Shown here piece after piece: positions 26,843 through 36,400 of a DNA stretch of 64,000 bases (position 1 is its first letter; each line of letters opens with the position of its first letter). Source of the stretch: Dermatophilus congolensis (lineage in GTDB: Bacteria; Actinomycetota; Actinomycetes; Actinomycetales; Dermatophilaceae); contig NZ_UFYA01000001.1 of the NCBI RefSeq assembly GCF_900447215.1, positions 62,001-126,000 of the forward strand, written 5' to 3'. The position numbers and the translations under genes were made by a program. The notes below the pieces were generated by a model. That model was not told where the DNA came from and did not search any database. It was given only the letters and a program-made list of their open reading frames with translations.

Positions 26843-27415
26843 TCAGGGACGAACACCGCGGGCGTCAAGCCACGGCAGGGGGTTGATCGCACGACCCTTA
26901 ATGCGGACTTCGAAGTGCAGGTGAGGTCCGGTGGAGTGTCCAGTGTTGCCGAGTTCACCGATCTTCTCGCCAGCCTTGACGCGCTCGCCGACCTTGGTGG
27001 AGAAGCAGTTCAGGTGTGCGTAGCGGGTCTGCGTGCCATCGCCGTGGTCGATGTAAACGACCTTGCCGTATCCAGCAAGGTTGCTTGCCACGGTGACGCG
27101 TCCGGCTGCAACGGCGCGGATCGGGGTTCCCTTACGGCCAGCGAAGTCAACGCCCTTGTGCATGCGGCCCCAGCGCATTCCGAAGCCGGAAGAGATATGG
27201 GTTCCGGTAACGGGAGCGGCGAAGGCGAAGGACTTAACTGCGGCCTGTGCTGCGCTGGAAGCAGCGGTCTGTCCGGCGATTGCGGGGGCGGCTGCTTCAG
27301 CGGTGCCGTTGCCCACTAGGCCGATGCCGGCTGCCAGAGCAGCTGAAGCGACAATTCCGCGTCCGACGTTGTTTTGCTGTTTTTGCGCTCGGTGGCGTCC
27401 CTGGTATTGCGACAT
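26843..27415 (-). CDS. Secreted M23-family (lysostaphin-like) metallopeptidase
   Basis: A 190-residue protein. A basic N-terminus and hydrophobic signal segment (about 18-45, ending near AEAAAP) are followed by an Ala-rich linker. The M23 domain has the zinc ligands His and Asp in MHKGVDFAG and HxH in GPHLHFEV, plus the typical GYGKVVYIDHGDG strand. It is expected to cut peptidoglycan peptide bridges in the cell wall. The start at 27415 is fixed by AAGAAGGA 5 nt upstream. A longer in-frame reading exists but spans a structured leader. It diverges from sucC. Confidence 0.92.
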   Translation of the reverse strand: MSQYQGRHRAQKQQNNVGRGIVASAALAAGIGLVGNGTAEAAAPAIAGQTAASSAAQAAVKSFAFAAPVTGTHISSGFGMRWGRMHKGVDFAGRKGTPIRAVAAGRVTVASNLAGYGKVVYIDHGDGTQTRYAHLNCFSTKVGERVKAGEKIGELGNTGHSTGPHLHFEVRIKGRAINPLPWLDARGVRP

Positions 27416-27600
27416 CGTATTCCTTCTTAAGGGGTGCGGCAGTTGCTGCCGCGTTTGCACGCGGCGTACCCCACTTCCCCAGATGAAGCACAGGGAATCC
27501 TCGACCGACTCCTTCGACGGTGATGCGTGGTCGAGCAGGGCGGCATATGCCGATTCGCCATCAGGGGGGCGAACGGGGGTGACACTACCAACTCCGTTAT
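27416..27600 (-). promoter_or_regulatory. Structured 5' leader of the M23 gene
   Basis: Reading along the - strand mRNA, there is a GGCGAA/TTCGCC hairpin (27554-27573), a 12-bp palindrome CGGCATATGCCG (27541-27552), and a CTCGACC/GGTCGAG stem (27500-27535). Next to the ribosome site, an outer GGGGT/ACCCC stem (27431-27472) encloses two hairpins that share bases: GCCGCG/CGCGGC (27448-27465) and GCGGCAG/CTGCCGC (27436-27452). These two cannot form together, so this could be a switch. It lacks the conserved segments of the c-di-AMP (ydaO) riboswitch often found before such genes. Confidence 0.45.
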
Positions 27601-27605
27601 GGATT

Positions 27606-27622
27606 TGTGACATGAGGTCACA
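27606..27622. promoter_or_regulatory. TGTGAC-N5-GTCACA dyad (CRP/FNR-like)
   Basis: A perfect 6-bp inverted repeat with a 5-nt centre sits between the divergent M23 and sucC genes. It resembles a CRP/GlxR site (TGTGA-N6-TCACA), but the centre spacing is one base longer than usual. An operator role is inference. Confidence 0.35.
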
Positions 27623-27639
27623 CCACATCGCCGCGACAC

Positions 27640-27856
27640 GCCGATGATAACGTTTACAAAATTCTTTTTGGAAAAATATATATGTATATACGACTGTTGA
27701 ATATGCTGGTCAATAACTATATTTCGCTGACCGCGATATCTTTCCGGTGTTGAAACTCACTTTTCCTGTACCTTCGAGATGTCATCTGCAGAAGTAAACC
27801 GCGGCAGAGTGCGCCAGTGACGCATGAGCCACCCGACGACAATGAGGTTGTCCCTC
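27640..27856 (+). promoter_or_regulatory. AT-rich divergent promoter region for sucCD and the M23 gene
   Basis: 27655-27725 is unusually AT-rich for this genome. Candidate sucC elements are TTGAAT (27697-27702) and TATATT (27718-27723), with a short 15-bp spacer. The assignment of boxes is uncertain; the location between divergent genes is clear. Confidence 0.4.
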
Positions 27857-29035
27857 GTGGATCTTTTCGAATATCAAGCCCGAGACATGTTCGAGAAGCA
27901 TGGTGTTCCCGTGCTTGCTGGTAAAACCGCTGATACTCCTGCAAAGGCCCGTGCTGCTGCTGAAGAAATCTCAAGCGGAGTAACTGTGGTCAAAGCCCAA
28001 GTGAAAACTGGCGGCCGGGGTAAAGCTGGGGGAGTTAAGGTCGCCAAAACCTCGGATGAGGCTGAAAAGTATGCTGAGCAGATCCTCGGGATGGACATCA
28101 AAGGACATACTGTACACCGAGTGATGATAGCGGCAGGCGCTCAGATTGAAGAAGAATACTACTTCTCAATCCTGCTAGATCGAACTAACCGCACCTATCT
28201 TGCCATGTGCAGCAAAGAGGGCGGTATGGAAATTGAACAACTTGCCGTCGAGCGTCCTGAAGCGCTAGCGCGTGTAGCGGTAGACCCGAACGTGGGTATT
28301 GACGAGGCAAAAGCAGACGAGATTACTGCTGCTGCAGGATTTGACGCTGATACAGCAACAAAAGTTGCGCCAGTACTTATGAAGCTGTGGGAGGTCTATC
28401 GTGACGAAGATGCCACGCTTGTTGAAGTGAACCCTCTCGTCAAAGTTGCTTCCGGCGAGATTGTTGCACTAGACGGAAAAGTCACTCTTGATGACAATGC
28501 AGTGTTCCGTCAGCCAGGCCATGCTGACCTAGTAGACGAAGCTGCCGAGGAACCTCTAGAAGCGAAAGCTAAGTCGCTTGGTCTTAACTACGTGAAGCTG
28601 GATGGCAACGTAGGCATTATCGGTAATGGCGCAGGGCTAGTGATGAGCACCCTCGATGTCGTTGCCTATGCAGGTCAAGAGCACACCGGTGGAGTGAGCA
28701 AACCGGCTAACTTCCTTGATATCGGTGGTGGTGCTTCTGCTGAGGTTATGGCAAATGGGCTGGACGTCATTCTCGGAGATGAGCAGGTCAAAGCTGTGTT
28801 CGTAAATGTGTTCGGTGGGATTACTGCATGTGATGCGGTAGCGAACGGCATCGTAGGTGCACTCAACAAGTTGGGGGATAAGGCGACCAAGCCTTTGGTG
28901 GTTCGCTTGGATGGCAACAACGTCGAGCAGGGGCGAGGCATTTTGGCTGACTATGGTCACGCTCTTGTCACCATCGAAGACACCATGGACGGCGGTGCCC
29001 GCAAGGCTGCCGAACTCGCTGCGGTGAGCCACTGA
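27857..29035 (+). CDS. sucC: Succinate-CoA ligase (ADP-forming) beta subunit
   Basis: A 392-residue ATP-grasp subunit of succinyl-CoA synthetase. It starts with [18 protein letters not shown] and has the nucleotide-binding [28 protein letters not shown], and [12 protein letters not shown] with the CoA-ligase domain toward the C-terminus. The GTG at 27857 was chosen because the family starts at (M)DLFEYQ and AGG lies 9 nt upstream; the ATG at 27824 would add 11 unusual residues. It is followed by sucD after 25 bp. Base composition is more balanced than in neighbours, as expected for a highly expressed gene. Confidence 0.96.
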   Translation: MDLFEYQARDMFEKHGVPVLAGKTADTPAKARAAAEEISSGVTVVKAQVKTGGRGKAGGVKVAKTSDEAEKYAEQILGMDIKGHTVHRVMIAAGAQIEEEYYFSILLDRTNRTYLAMCSKEGGMEIEQLAVERPEALARVAVDPNVGIDEAKADEITAAAGFDADTATKVAPVLMKLWEVYRDEDATLVEVNPLVKVASGEIVALDGKVTLDDNAVFRQPGHADLVDEAAEEPLEAKAKSLGLNYVKLDGNVGIIGNGAGLVMSTLDVVAYAGQEHTGGVSKPANFLDIGGGASAEVMANGLDVILGDEQVKAVFVNVFGGITACDAVANGIVGALNKLGDKATKPLVVRLDGNNVEQGRGILADYGHALVTIEDTMDGGARKAAELAAVSH

Positions 29036-29060
29036 TCTGCGAGCACTTGAGAGGGAACAA

Positions 29061-29951
29061 ATGTCTATTTTCCTTAACGCCGACAGCAAGATCATTGTTC
29101 AAGGCATGACCGGCTCTGAAGGTATGAAGCACACGCAGCGCATGCTGGCAGCTGGTTCGCGCATTGTTGGCGGTGTTAACCCGCATAAGTCGGGCCAGCA
29201 GGTGACGTTCGATGCTGGGCACACTGTTCCGGTTTTTGGCACAGTGGCCGAAGCAATGGCCCAGACAGGTGCCAATGTCTCGGTAGTCTTCGTGCCCCCA
29301 AAGTTCGCTAAGGACGCGGTGATCGAGGCAGTAGATGCTCAGATGCCATTGCTCGTGGTCATCACAGAAGGTATTGCGGTCAAGGACACTGCCGAGTTCT
29401 TCAACTACGCGCAGGCCAAAGGGACTACACGGATTATTGGTCCGAACTGTCCAGGCATCATCACTCCTGAGGTGTCGAACGCAGGCATCACGCCGGCAGA
29501 CATCGCCCCTACAGGAAAGCTCGGGCTTGTTTCTAAATCAGGCACATTGACGTACCAGATGATGTACGAGTTACGGGACCTTGGATTTACCACGGCAATC
29601 GGTATCGGGGGTGACCCGATTGTGGGAACCACGCACATTGATGCGATTGCGGCTTTCGAAGCTGACCCGCAGACCGAAGGCATCGTCATGATCGGTGAGA
29701 TCGGCGGAGATGCTGAGGAGCGAGCAGCTGCCTACATTAAAGAGAATGTGACGAAGCCTGTTGTGGGGTATGTGGCCGGTTTTATGGCTCCGGAGGGAAA
29801 GACCATGGGGCACGCTGGCGCGATTGTCTCTGGTGGAGCAGGTACGGCTGATGCAAAGAAAGCCGCTCTTGAGGCTGCTGGAGTAAAGGTGGGGAAGACT
29901 CCTACGGAGACCGCAAATCTTATGCGCGAGCTCATGACTTCTGAGCTTTGA
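29061..29951 (+). CDS. sucD: Succinate-CoA ligase alpha subunit
   Basis: A 296-residue subunit that carries the phosphohistidine. It has the CoA-binding Rossmann domain ([17 protein letters not shown], 13-29), [10 protein letters not shown] (127-136) and the active-site His251 in [10 protein letters not shown]. Together with SucC it converts succinyl-CoA to succinate with substrate-level phosphorylation. GAGAGGGAAC precedes the ATG. It is in an operon with sucC. The next gene on the right is convergent. Confidence 0.97.
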   Translation: MSIFLNADSKIIVQGMTGSEGMKHTQRMLAAGSRIVGGVNPHKSGQQVTFDAGHTVPVFGTVAEAMAQTGANVSVVFVPPKFAKDAVIEAVDAQMPLLVVITEGIAVKDTAEFFNYAQAKGTTRIIGPNCPGIITPEVSNAGITPADIAPTGKLGLVSKSGTLTYQMMYELRDLGFTTAIGIGGDPIVGTTHIDAIAAFEADPQTEGIVMIGEIGGDAEERAAAYIKENVTKPVVGYVAGFMAPEGKTMGHAGAIVSGGAGTADAKKAALEAAGVKVGKTPTETANLMRELMTSEL

Positions 29952-30053
29952 TCCGTTTGCTTGCAGTGTTACCAGATGGGTGCGCGTGTAGGCGTCAGAG
30001 GGAAGAAGTTATAAAGGTCAGCCAAATAGGTGTAGTGGTTGTGTCTTTGTGAC

Positions 30054-30557
30054 TTAGGTGAGGTGTCCTGCGCTGATGGCGCATGCAGCACCGATGAGCA
30101 TGGCTGGGCCGTGGGGTATGTGCGTGTAGCGATGCGCTTGTCGAGTGAGCAGAAGTGCGAGGGCGGTGATACCGGAGAAAGCAAAGCCAAGCCAGGCACC
30201 GATTATGAGGGTGTCGATGCTGTGCCAGCCGAGGATGGCTCCTAGCGGTAGGGCAAGCGTTACATCTCCGCGGCCGAGGCTGCTAGGGGCGCAGTGGTGG
30301 AGTAAACGGTAGAGGAGGCGAAGGCTGAGTGCGCCTGCTGCTGCGGTGGCGAGGTGATTGTGCCGTCTGGAGGGGTCGTTAGTGATCAGGGTGGTTGTGG
30401 CCCATAGAAGAATGCCGGCAGCGAGCAGGACTGCGATGGCGCCAAGGGTCAGCGGTCGGGGTAAACGGTGGTAGCGGATGTCGTTGTAGGTGAGGGGGAT
30501 AGCCCATAAGAGGAAACCAATGTCCAGGGTGATGGTGATGGTTATCGGGGTGAGCAT
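30054..30557 (-). CDS. A24-family prepilin-peptidase-like aspartic protease
   Basis: A 167-residue membrane protein with about six hydrophobic segments. It carries the two catalytic aspartates of the prepilin peptidase core: Asp26 in YNDIRYHRLP and Asp98 in the GxGD motif LGRGDVT. It lacks the N-terminal methyltransferase domain, like TadV/CpaA-type peptidases. Partner pilins, Tad or type II secretion genes are not present in the window. The ATG is at 30557. It is convergent with sucD and transcribed away from the DUF6350 gene. Confidence 0.8.
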   Translation of the reverse strand: MLTPITITITLDIGFLLWAIPLTYNDIRYHRLPRPLTLGAIAVLLAAGILLWATTTLITNDPSRRHNHLATAAAGALSLRLLYRLLHHCAPSSLGRGDVTLALPLGAILGWHSIDTLIIGAWLGFAFSGITALALLLTRQAHRYTHIPHGPAMLIGAACAISAGHLT

Positions 30558-30729
30558 GGTGTGTCTCCGCTGGTTGTGTTGGTGGCTTCATGGTGGTCGC
30601 TGTGAGGTTGGTGCCGCTGGGGTTGTCTGGGGTGATGTGTGAGTGCGGAGGGGTTGTGGAGTAGTTGTGTCTGGGGTGAATGTGTTTGGGGTGTCGTGGT
30701 GCTTGGGTGTTTGAGGGTTGGCGGGGAAG

Positions 30730-32145
30730 ATGGGTGGGATGTCTGCGCTACGTATGCCTTCGTTTAAGTTCCGTCGCCGTGGTCCGCGTGGTTCCTCCGC
30801 GGGTGAACCGGGTTCGTTGTCGTCTGTGAGTGTGAAGAGGCCGCCGCTTATTGGTGGTGTTGTTGAAGCTGTATGGGCGGCGTTGGTGTCGAGTGTGTTG
30901 TTTGTGTTGTTTGTATTAGTGGGGTGGTTGGCTGGTTCGACCGGGTCGGGCTCGGGGCTGGGTGCAGTGGTTTTTGGGCTGCAAACGTGGTTGTTCGCCC
31001 AGGGAGTGCCGTTGTTGATTCAGGAGCAAACAGTCAGCGTGGTGCCGTGGTTGGCAGCTGTGGTGCCGCTGGGGTCGTTGGTGTGGGCTGGTGGACGTTT
31101 GTTGGGGCGCATGCCGGATGCAGGTGGTTCTGCTAGTTCGGTGGAGTTGACTGGTTCGGGTGCGCGGCGAGATGTAGTTCGTGGTGGGGTCGGTTTTGTT
31201 TCTGGGTATGCAGTAGTACTGGTGTTGGTGGCGGTATTGGCCAGAGTTGAGGGGATATCTGCGTCGGTGTTGTGGGCGCCGTTTGCTGGTGTGTGCTGGC
31301 CTGTGATTGCTTTTGTGGTTGCTGTTCAGCGTCGGTTTGAGGGTGGTTTGGGACGGGTTATTCCGCGGCTGGGGTGGTTTTGGCGGGTTGATGTTCCTGA
31401 TTGGGGTAAGCGGGTTGTTGGCCCGGCCGTTCGTGGTGTGGTGGTGTTGTTGGCTGCGGGAGTTGTTGCGGTTGTGGCTGCGGTGGTTGTTGGGTGGCAG
31501 CGTGTTGAGGTGGTGAATAGCTATGTGAGTCCGGGTTTGGTTGGCGGTGTTTTGTTCACGGTTGTGCAGTTGGCGTATGCGTTGACGTTGGCTACGTGGG
31601 CGGTGGGTTTCGCTGCAGGGCCTGGTTTTTCAATTGGTGAGGACACGTTGATCACGTGGGGTAATGCGAGTGTGGAGCCGGTGCCGTTGGTGCCGGTGTT
31701 GGGCGCCTTGCCCGATCCTGGGCCATTACCGGGGTGGATGACGGCGTCGGTGGCTGTTCCTGTGGTGGTGGGGATGTGTGTGGCTGTGTGGGCGTTGCGG
31801 AGTGTGGGGAGTGCTTTGCCTGCGGTTGGCGTGCGTGAGGCTGGGCGTGCTGGTTTGGCTCCTAGATCTGGGCGTGGTTTGTTGTTGGGGCGTTTGTTGG
31901 TGGTTTCTGGTGCAGTGCTGTTGTGTGCGGTGATGATGGGCGCGGTTGGTGTGTTGACGGCTGGGTCGTTGGGTAATCAGCGTCTGGTGGATGTAGGAGT
32001 TAGTGGTGTGGCTATGGGAGCTACGTTGGCTGCTGAGATGTTGGCGGGTGCGTGGGTGGTGGTGTTTGCCTCGATGGTGTTGCGGGCTCGTTTTGTTTCT
32101 CCGGAGCAGAGCGCGAAAGAGCCCGCTACGTCAGGGCGTCGGTGA
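30730..32145 (+). CDS. DUF6350-type polytopic membrane protein
   Basis: A protein of about 471 residues with a basic, Ser-rich N-terminal tail and about ten hydrophobic segments, including LVSSVLFVLFVLVGWLAG near the start and a long loop with FSIGEDTLITWGN. The family is actinobacterial and of unknown function; it normally sits between sucD and purN, as here. The start is uncertain: ATG 30730 and ATG 30739 are both near GGGGAAG. It is convergent with the nucleoside hydrolase gene. Strong G/T bias. Confidence 0.75.
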   Translation: MGGMSALRMPSFKFRRRGPRGSSAGEPGSLSSVSVKRPPLIGGVVEAVWAALVSSVLFVLFVLVGWLAGSTGSGSGLGAVVFGLQTWLFAQGVPLLIQEQTVSVVPWLAAVVPLGSLVWAGGRLLGRMPDAGGSASSVELTGSGARRDVVRGGVGFVSGYAVVLVLVAVLARVEGISASVLWAPFAGVCWPVIAFVVAVQRRFEGGLGRVIPRLGWFWRVDVPDWGKRVVGPAVRGVVVLLAAGVVAVVAAVVVGWQRVEVVNSYVSPGLVGGVLFTVVQLAYALTLATWAVGFAAGPGFSIGEDTLITWGNASVEPVPLVPVLGALPDPGPLPGWMTASVAVPVVVGMCVAVWALRSVGSALPAVGVREAGRAGLAPRSGRGLLLGRLLVVSGAVLLCAVMMGAVGVLTAGSLGNQRLVDVGVSGVAMGATLAAEMLAGAWVVVFASMVLRARFVSPEQSAKEPATSGRR

Positions 32146-32149
32146 TCTT

Positions 32150-33091
32150 CTAGGGGAGGTGTCGAAGGGCGGTACGGACAAGTTCCCAGAATCCGTCGGT
32201 ATTGAGGTGGGTTGCGGTGCGGGTGTGGCAGTCGGCGGTGGTTGCTGTGCGTAGGTCGGTGACGGTCATGCCGCGGGTGAGTGTGCCGTGTTGCTCGACG
32301 TGGATGGGGGCAGGGATGCAGGTGATGAGTGTGGGGGCTAGGACACGTGCAACTGCGCAGGGGTCGTGCACGATTGCTCCGGTGTGGGAGCTACCGGTGG
32401 TGCGGTAGTTCGCGCTGTAGGTGTTGAGGAGGTCGGCTACAAGGGTTGCGGTGGTTGTGTTGATGTTGCGGATGGAGGTGATGACCTCGGGGGTGGCGAT
32501 GGCTTGGCGGGTGAGGTCCAGGCCGATCATGGTGATGGGCCAGTCGGCGTTGAGGACGATAGATGCAGCTTCGGGGTCGGCGTGGATGTTGAATTCGGCG
32601 ACGGGGGTGACGTTGCCGGTTCCGTGACTTCCACCCATAAAGACGACTTCGTGTATGCGGTTGATGATGCGGGGCTCGATGGTTATCGCGGTGGCGATGT
32701 TGGTCATCGGGCCAATGGGGACCAGGGTGATGGTGTCGGGGTCGTTGGTCATGATGGTGTCGATGATCAGTTGTGCGCCGTGGCGGGGATCGGTGGAGCG
32801 GTCAGGCGTGGGCAGTGTGATGCCGCCGATTCCGTCGGTGCCGTGGATGTGGGTGGCGTTTTTGTACGTGTTGTTGAGGGGCTGTGCGCATCCGGCTGCG
32901 ATGGGTGCGGTGATGTTGCTGAGGGTTGCTAGGGCGAGTGCGTTGTGGGTGACGTTGTGGAGGGAAGAGTTGCCGCCGACAGTGGTGATAGCGGCGAGGT
33001 TGATGTCGGGGTGTCCTTGGGCGAGAAGGATGGCGATGGCATCGTCGATGCCGGGGTCGCAGTCCAGGATGATGGTGGGGGTTGCGTTCAT
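32150..33091 (-). CDS. Inosine/uridine-preferring nucleoside hydrolase
   Basis: A 313-residue enzyme with the calcium-binding DxDPGxDD motif at the N-terminus (DCDPGIDDAIA, 10-20), the VPIGPMTNIATA segment, EFNIHADPEAA, and a C-terminal HDPCAVA with the metal-ligand Asp. It hydrolyses ribonucleosides to base and ribose for purine/pyrimidine salvage. It ends 4 bp from the DUF6350 stop (convergent) and starts 86 bp upstream of purN, divergently. Confidence 0.93.
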   Translation of the reverse strand: MNATPTIILDCDPGIDDAIAILLAQGHPDINLAAITTVGGNSSLHNVTHNALALATLSNITAPIAAGCAQPLNNTYKNATHIHGTDGIGGITLPTPDRSTDPRHGAQLIIDTIMTNDPDTITLVPIGPMTNIATAITIEPRIINRIHEVVFMGGSHGTGNVTPVAEFNIHADPEAASIVLNADWPITMIGLDLTRQAIATPEVITSIRNINTTTATLVADLLNTYSANYRTTGSSHTGAIVHDPCAVARVLAPTLITCIPAPIHVEQHGTLTRGMTVTDLRTATTADCHTRTATHLNTDGFWELVRTALRHLP

Positions 33092-33177
33092 GCGCGCAGA
33101 GTAGCGATTGTGGGTGTGGCAGTTAGGCTCGTTGTGTGACTAGTGATTTGTTGTGCTTGTTTCCAGGTGGCGTGTCG

Positions 33178-33828
33178 GTGGATAAGCCGCTGTCTGTGGT
33201 GGTGTTGGTCTCTGGTGGGGGCACAAATTTGCAGGCATTGCTAGATGCGATTGCCTCGCATGAGGACTATCCGGTGCGTGTGGTTGCCGTGGGTGCTGAT
33301 CGTGGGGGGATTGAGGGTTTGGCTCGTGCTGAGCGAGTTGGGATTCCGACGTTTGTGGTTCCGGTGGGGGATTTTGCGGATCGGAGTGGGTGGGATGTGG
33401 CATTGATGGAGGCTGCTGCTTCTTTCGAGCCGGATTTGGTGGTGGGGGCTGGTTTTATGAAAATTGTTGGGCAAGCGTTTTTGGCCAGGTTTGGGGGGCG
33501 GTTTATCAATACTCATCCGGCGTTGTTGCCGAGTTTTCCTGGCGCTCATGGGGTGCGAGATGCGCTGGCGTATGGGGTGCGTGTGACGGGAGCTACGTGT
33601 CACTTTGTTGATGCAGGTGTCGACACTGGAGCGATCATTGATCAGCGGGTGGTTGCTGTAGCTGATGGTGATACTGAGGATTCGCTTCATGAACGTATCA
33701 AGGTAGTTGAGCGGGAGATGTTGGTGGAGGTGGTGCGGCGTTTGGCGGTGGATGGTGCGCGTGTTCAGGGGCGCAGGGTGCTGTTTGGTGGTGAGAGCAG
33801 GATGAGTGGTGGCTCGTGCGTGGTTTGA
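33178..33828 (+). CDS. purN: Phosphoribosylglycinamide formyltransferase
   Basis: A protein of about 216 residues catalysing 10-formyl-THF-dependent formylation of GAR in purine synthesis. Motifs are VLVSGGGTNLQALLDAI, GAGFMKIV, the catalytic NTHPALLPSFPGAHG with His, and HFVDAGVDTGAIIDQ with the Asp. GTG 33178 was chosen since AGGTGG lies 7 nt before it; GTG 33136 would add 14 residues. It is followed by purH after 49 bp, forming the usual purNH unit. Confidence 0.95.
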   Translation: MDKPLSVVVLVSGGGTNLQALLDAIASHEDYPVRVVAVGADRGGIEGLARAERVGIPTFVVPVGDFADRSGWDVALMEAAASFEPDLVVGAGFMKIVGQAFLARFGGRFINTHPALLPSFPGAHGVRDALAYGVRVTGATCHFVDAGVDTGAIIDQRVVAVADGDTEDSLHERIKVVEREMLVEVVRRLAVDGARVQGRRVLFGGESRMSGGSCVV

Positions 33829-33877
33829 TGCATTGAGCTTGTTTGTTTTGTTCGGGTTGTTGTTTTAGAGGAGAGTT

Positions 33878-35536
33878 GTGGCTGTCAAAGTGAGTGCAGC
33901 GTCTGGCCCTGCTGCTGGTAGTGATGCGCAGGGGCGTCGTCCTGTTCGGCGTGCCTTGTTGTCGGTGTATGACAAGACGTCTTTGATTGAGTTTGCTACG
34001 TGTTTGCACGATGCAGGTGTGGAGCTGGTGTCGACGGGTGGGTCGGCGCGTGCTATTGAGGCAGCGGGTCTTCCGGTGGTGAATGTTGAAGACATCACGA
34101 AGTTCCCGGAGTGTCTTGAAGGTCGTGTGAAGACTCTTCACCCAAACGTGCATGCAGGGTTGTTGGCGGATACGCGTAAGCCGGACCACTTGGAGCAGCT
34201 GGGTGAGTTGGGTGTGGAGCCATTTGAATTGGTTGTTGTCAACCTGTACCCATTCGAGGAGACGGTGGCTCAGGGGGCGGGTGTTGATGAGACGGTGGAG
34301 CAGATCGACATTGGCGGTCCATCGATGGTTCGTGGGGCTGCGAAGAATCATCAGTCGGTAGCGATTGTGACGGATCCGTCGCAGTATGCGCAGGCTGCTG
34401 AGGCTGTGCGTGCCGGTGGTTTTACGTTGGAGCAGCGTAAGAAGTTGGCTGCGCAGGCTTTTGCGATGACAGCTTCGTATGATGTTGCGATTGCGGCGTG
34501 GATGAGCCGTTCGGTGGTGGAGCAGGCGCCGGAAGATTCAGGTTTTCCTGAATGGGTAGGGGCGGGGTATCGGCGCGTTGATGTGTTGCGCTATGGCGAG
34601 AATCCTCATCAGAGCGCGGCGCTTTATGCCGGTGGTGTAGAGGGCTTGACGCAGGCTGTGCAATTGCACGGTAAAGCGATGAGCTACAACAACTATGTGG
34701 ATACCGACGCAGCGTTGCGTGCTTGCCATGATCATGGGGATCAGCCGACGTGCGCTGTCATCAAACACACCAATCCTTGTGGTATAGCTATCGCTTCGGA
34801 GGAAGAGGGGATTGCTGTTGCTCACCGGAAGGCGCATGAGTGTGATCCGACGAGCGCGTTTGGCGGCATTATTGCTGTGAACCGTCCAGTGACGGCGGAG
34901 ATGGCTCGTATGGTGAAGGATATTTTCACCGAGGTTGTTGTTGCGCCGGATTTCGAGCCAGAGGCTTTGGATATTCTTCGGATAAAGAAGAACATCCGGT
35001 TGTTGAAGACGCCTACGCCTGTGCGTGAGGGTTTTGAGGTGCGGCATATCTCGGGCGGTTTGCTGGTTCAGCAGCGCGACCTGATCGATGCTGAAGTTCC
35101 AGTTTCTGATGATGACAAGCCTTCAGCTGGGCATGGTGATGATGCCGCGCGGTGGATGCTTGTGGCGGGTGCTGCTGCCGATGAGGCGACGTTGGCGGAC
35201 TTGCAGTTCGCGTGGCGTGCTGTGCGTGCGACGAAGTCGAACGCCATTTTGCTTGCTAAGGATGGCGCATCGGTTGGTGTCGGTATGGGACAGGTGAACC
35301 GTGTTGATTCGTGTCGTTTGGCGGTGTCGCGCGCTGGCCAGGAGCGGGTTCAGGGTTCGGTTGCGTCTTCTGATGCGTTTTTCCCGTTTGCGGATGGTTT
35401 GCAGGTGTTGATTGATGCTGGGGTGCGTGCGGTCGTGGCTCCTGGTGGGTCTGTACGTGATGATGAGGTGATTGCTGCTGCTGAGAGCGCGGGTGTGACT
35501 TTGTACTTCACTGGTACACGGCATTTTGCGCACTGA
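33878..35536 (+). CDS. purH: Bifunctional AICAR transformylase/IMP cyclohydrolase
   Basis: A 552-residue enzyme for the last two steps of IMP synthesis. The N-terminal IMP cyclohydrolase (MGS-like) half contains [11 protein letters not shown] (50-60) and [11 protein letters not shown] (84-94). The AICAR transformylase half has RYGENPHQ (238-245) and KHTNPCG (296-302), whose Lys-His pair is catalytic. It ends with [14 protein letters not shown] and FTGTRHFAH. The start is GTG 33878 with AGAGGAGAG. A terminator follows. Confidence 0.97.
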   Translation: MAVKVSAASGPAAGSDAQGRRPVRRALLSVYDKTSLIEFATCLHDAGVELVSTGGSARAIEAAGLPVVNVEDITKFPECLEGRVKTLHPNVHAGLLADTRKPDHLEQLGELGVEPFELVVVNLYPFEETVAQGAGVDETVEQIDIGGPSMVRGAAKNHQSVAIVTDPSQYAQAAEAVRAGGFTLEQRKKLAAQAFAMTASYDVAIAAWMSRSVVEQAPEDSGFPEWVGAGYRRVDVLRYGENPHQSAALYAGGVEGLTQAVQLHGKAMSYNNYVDTDAALRACHDHGDQPTCAVIKHTNPCGIAIASEEEGIAVAHRKAHECDPTSAFGGIIAVNRPVTAEMARMVKDIFTEVVVAPDFEPEALDILRIKKNIRLLKTPTPVREGFEVRHISGGLLVQQRDLIDAEVPVSDDDKPSAGHGDDAARWMLVAGAAADEATLADLQFAWRAVRATKSNAILLAKDGASVGVGMGQVNRVDSCRLAVSRAGQERVQGSVASSDAFFPFADGLQVLIDAGVRAVVAPGGSVRDDEVIAAAESAGVTLYFTGTRHFAH

Positions 35537-35550
35537 GTGATGTGATGCGG

Positions 35551-35585
35551 ATGGCCCGGGTTCCTTTGAGAGGGGACCGGGCCAT
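35551..35585. terminator. Terminator between purH and the lipoprotein gene
   Basis: ATGGCCCGG (35551-35559) pairs with CCGGGCCAT (35577-35585), and TTCC/GGGG wobble pairs extend it inward. It lies between convergent genes. Confidence 0.75.
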
Positions 35586-35599
35586 TGCGTTGGGTGAGT

Positions 35600-36400
35600 T
35601 TAGTGGCGTTTTTTCAAGTATGAGAGTGCGGCGTCGAGGAGGGGAACGGAGGGGGTTTGGTCGACGGCGTATGAGATCAGCATGACGGTGGTGTTACCGA
35701 TTTTGGTTAGGGCTACGTCTTGGGTGAGTTGGTGGGGGGTGGGGCTGTTGGATGGGGAGGGTGTTGCAGCGGGTGAGGTGGGTGTTGTTGTGGCCGGTGG
35801 CGGTGGTGGTATGAGTTGTTGTCGCCAGGTGATGGTATCGGGGTCGGCGCTGCGGAGGGTGAGGCCGGAGACGGTGTAAGTGCTGGATCCGCCGTGGGTG
35901 TCGGTAGCGGTGTAGCGCTGGCAGTCGGTGATGCGTGTTTTGAGTGCGGTGATGATGTTGGTTGCGGTGTTGCCTTCGTAGGTGCGGATGTGTTGTTCAA
36001 TCCATGGGCCGGTAGGGGTTTGTTGCCAGCGTTTTGCGGTTGTATCGACTGGAGGGTGCGGTTCGATGTCTACGCCGCAGATGTTCATGCGGTAGCCGCC
36101 GGAGTCTCGGGGGGTAGTGACGTTCCATCCCACGGGTAGGAACGATTCGCCGAGCATGTATTTCAAAGATGTGCCGTTTCCGCCGGTCATTCGGGCGACG
36201 GTGGTGGGGTCGATGGTGGGGGTGGTGCTGGTTGGTGTCGTGGTGTTGGGGGCGGGGGGTGTGTTGTTGTTTGTGGCGGCAGCGGTGGCGGTGGTGGTGA
36301 TGGTGGGGGTGCTGTTGGGGGTGGGGCCGCATGCAGAGAGTGTGGTGAGTGCCAGAAGTGTGGTGGTCAGGCGTACTACAGGGTGGTTATGAGTCCGCAC
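35600..36400 (-). CDS. Putative lipoprotein with extracellular sensor-like domain
   Basis: A 266-residue protein with a lipoprotein signal peptide: a basic start, hydrophobic core [11 protein letters not shown] and lipobox LSAC (Cys24). A Thr/Pro/Asn-rich linker (about 27-65) then leads to a domain of about 130 residues with two cysteines (NICGVD and TDCQRY). A Pro/Thr/Ser-rich insert and a final [10 protein letters not shown] strand-helix end follow. The pattern recalls PknH-type extracellular sensor domains of actinobacteria, but I cannot confirm that. It is anchored outside the membrane. It sits opposite in strand between purH and folD. Confidence 0.7.
   Translation of the reverse strand: MRTHNHPVVRLTTTLLALTTLSACGPTPNSTPTITTTATAAATNNNTPPAPNTTTPTSTTPTIDPTTVARMTGGNGTSLKYMLGESFLPVGWNVTTPRDSGGYRMNICGVDIEPHPPVDTTAKRWQQTPTGPWIEQHIRTYEGNTATNIITALKTRITDCQRYTATDTHGGSSTYTVSGLTLRSADPDTITWRQQLIPPPPPATTTPTSPAATPSPSNSPTPHQLTQDVALTKIGNTTVMLISYAVDQTPSVPLLDAALSYLKKRH

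Noticed and set aside
27416-27600. c-di-AMP (ydaO) riboswitch before the M23 gene
   Set aside because: The diagnostic conserved segments (GGGGTGAA and the C-rich CGACAGCTAACC-type 3' element) are not visible. The leader is structured, but this family is not supported.
33136-33177. GTG 33136 as the purN start
   Set aside because: It would add 14 residues (TSDLLCLFPGG) not typical of PurN, while GTG 33178 has a ribosome site at good spacing.
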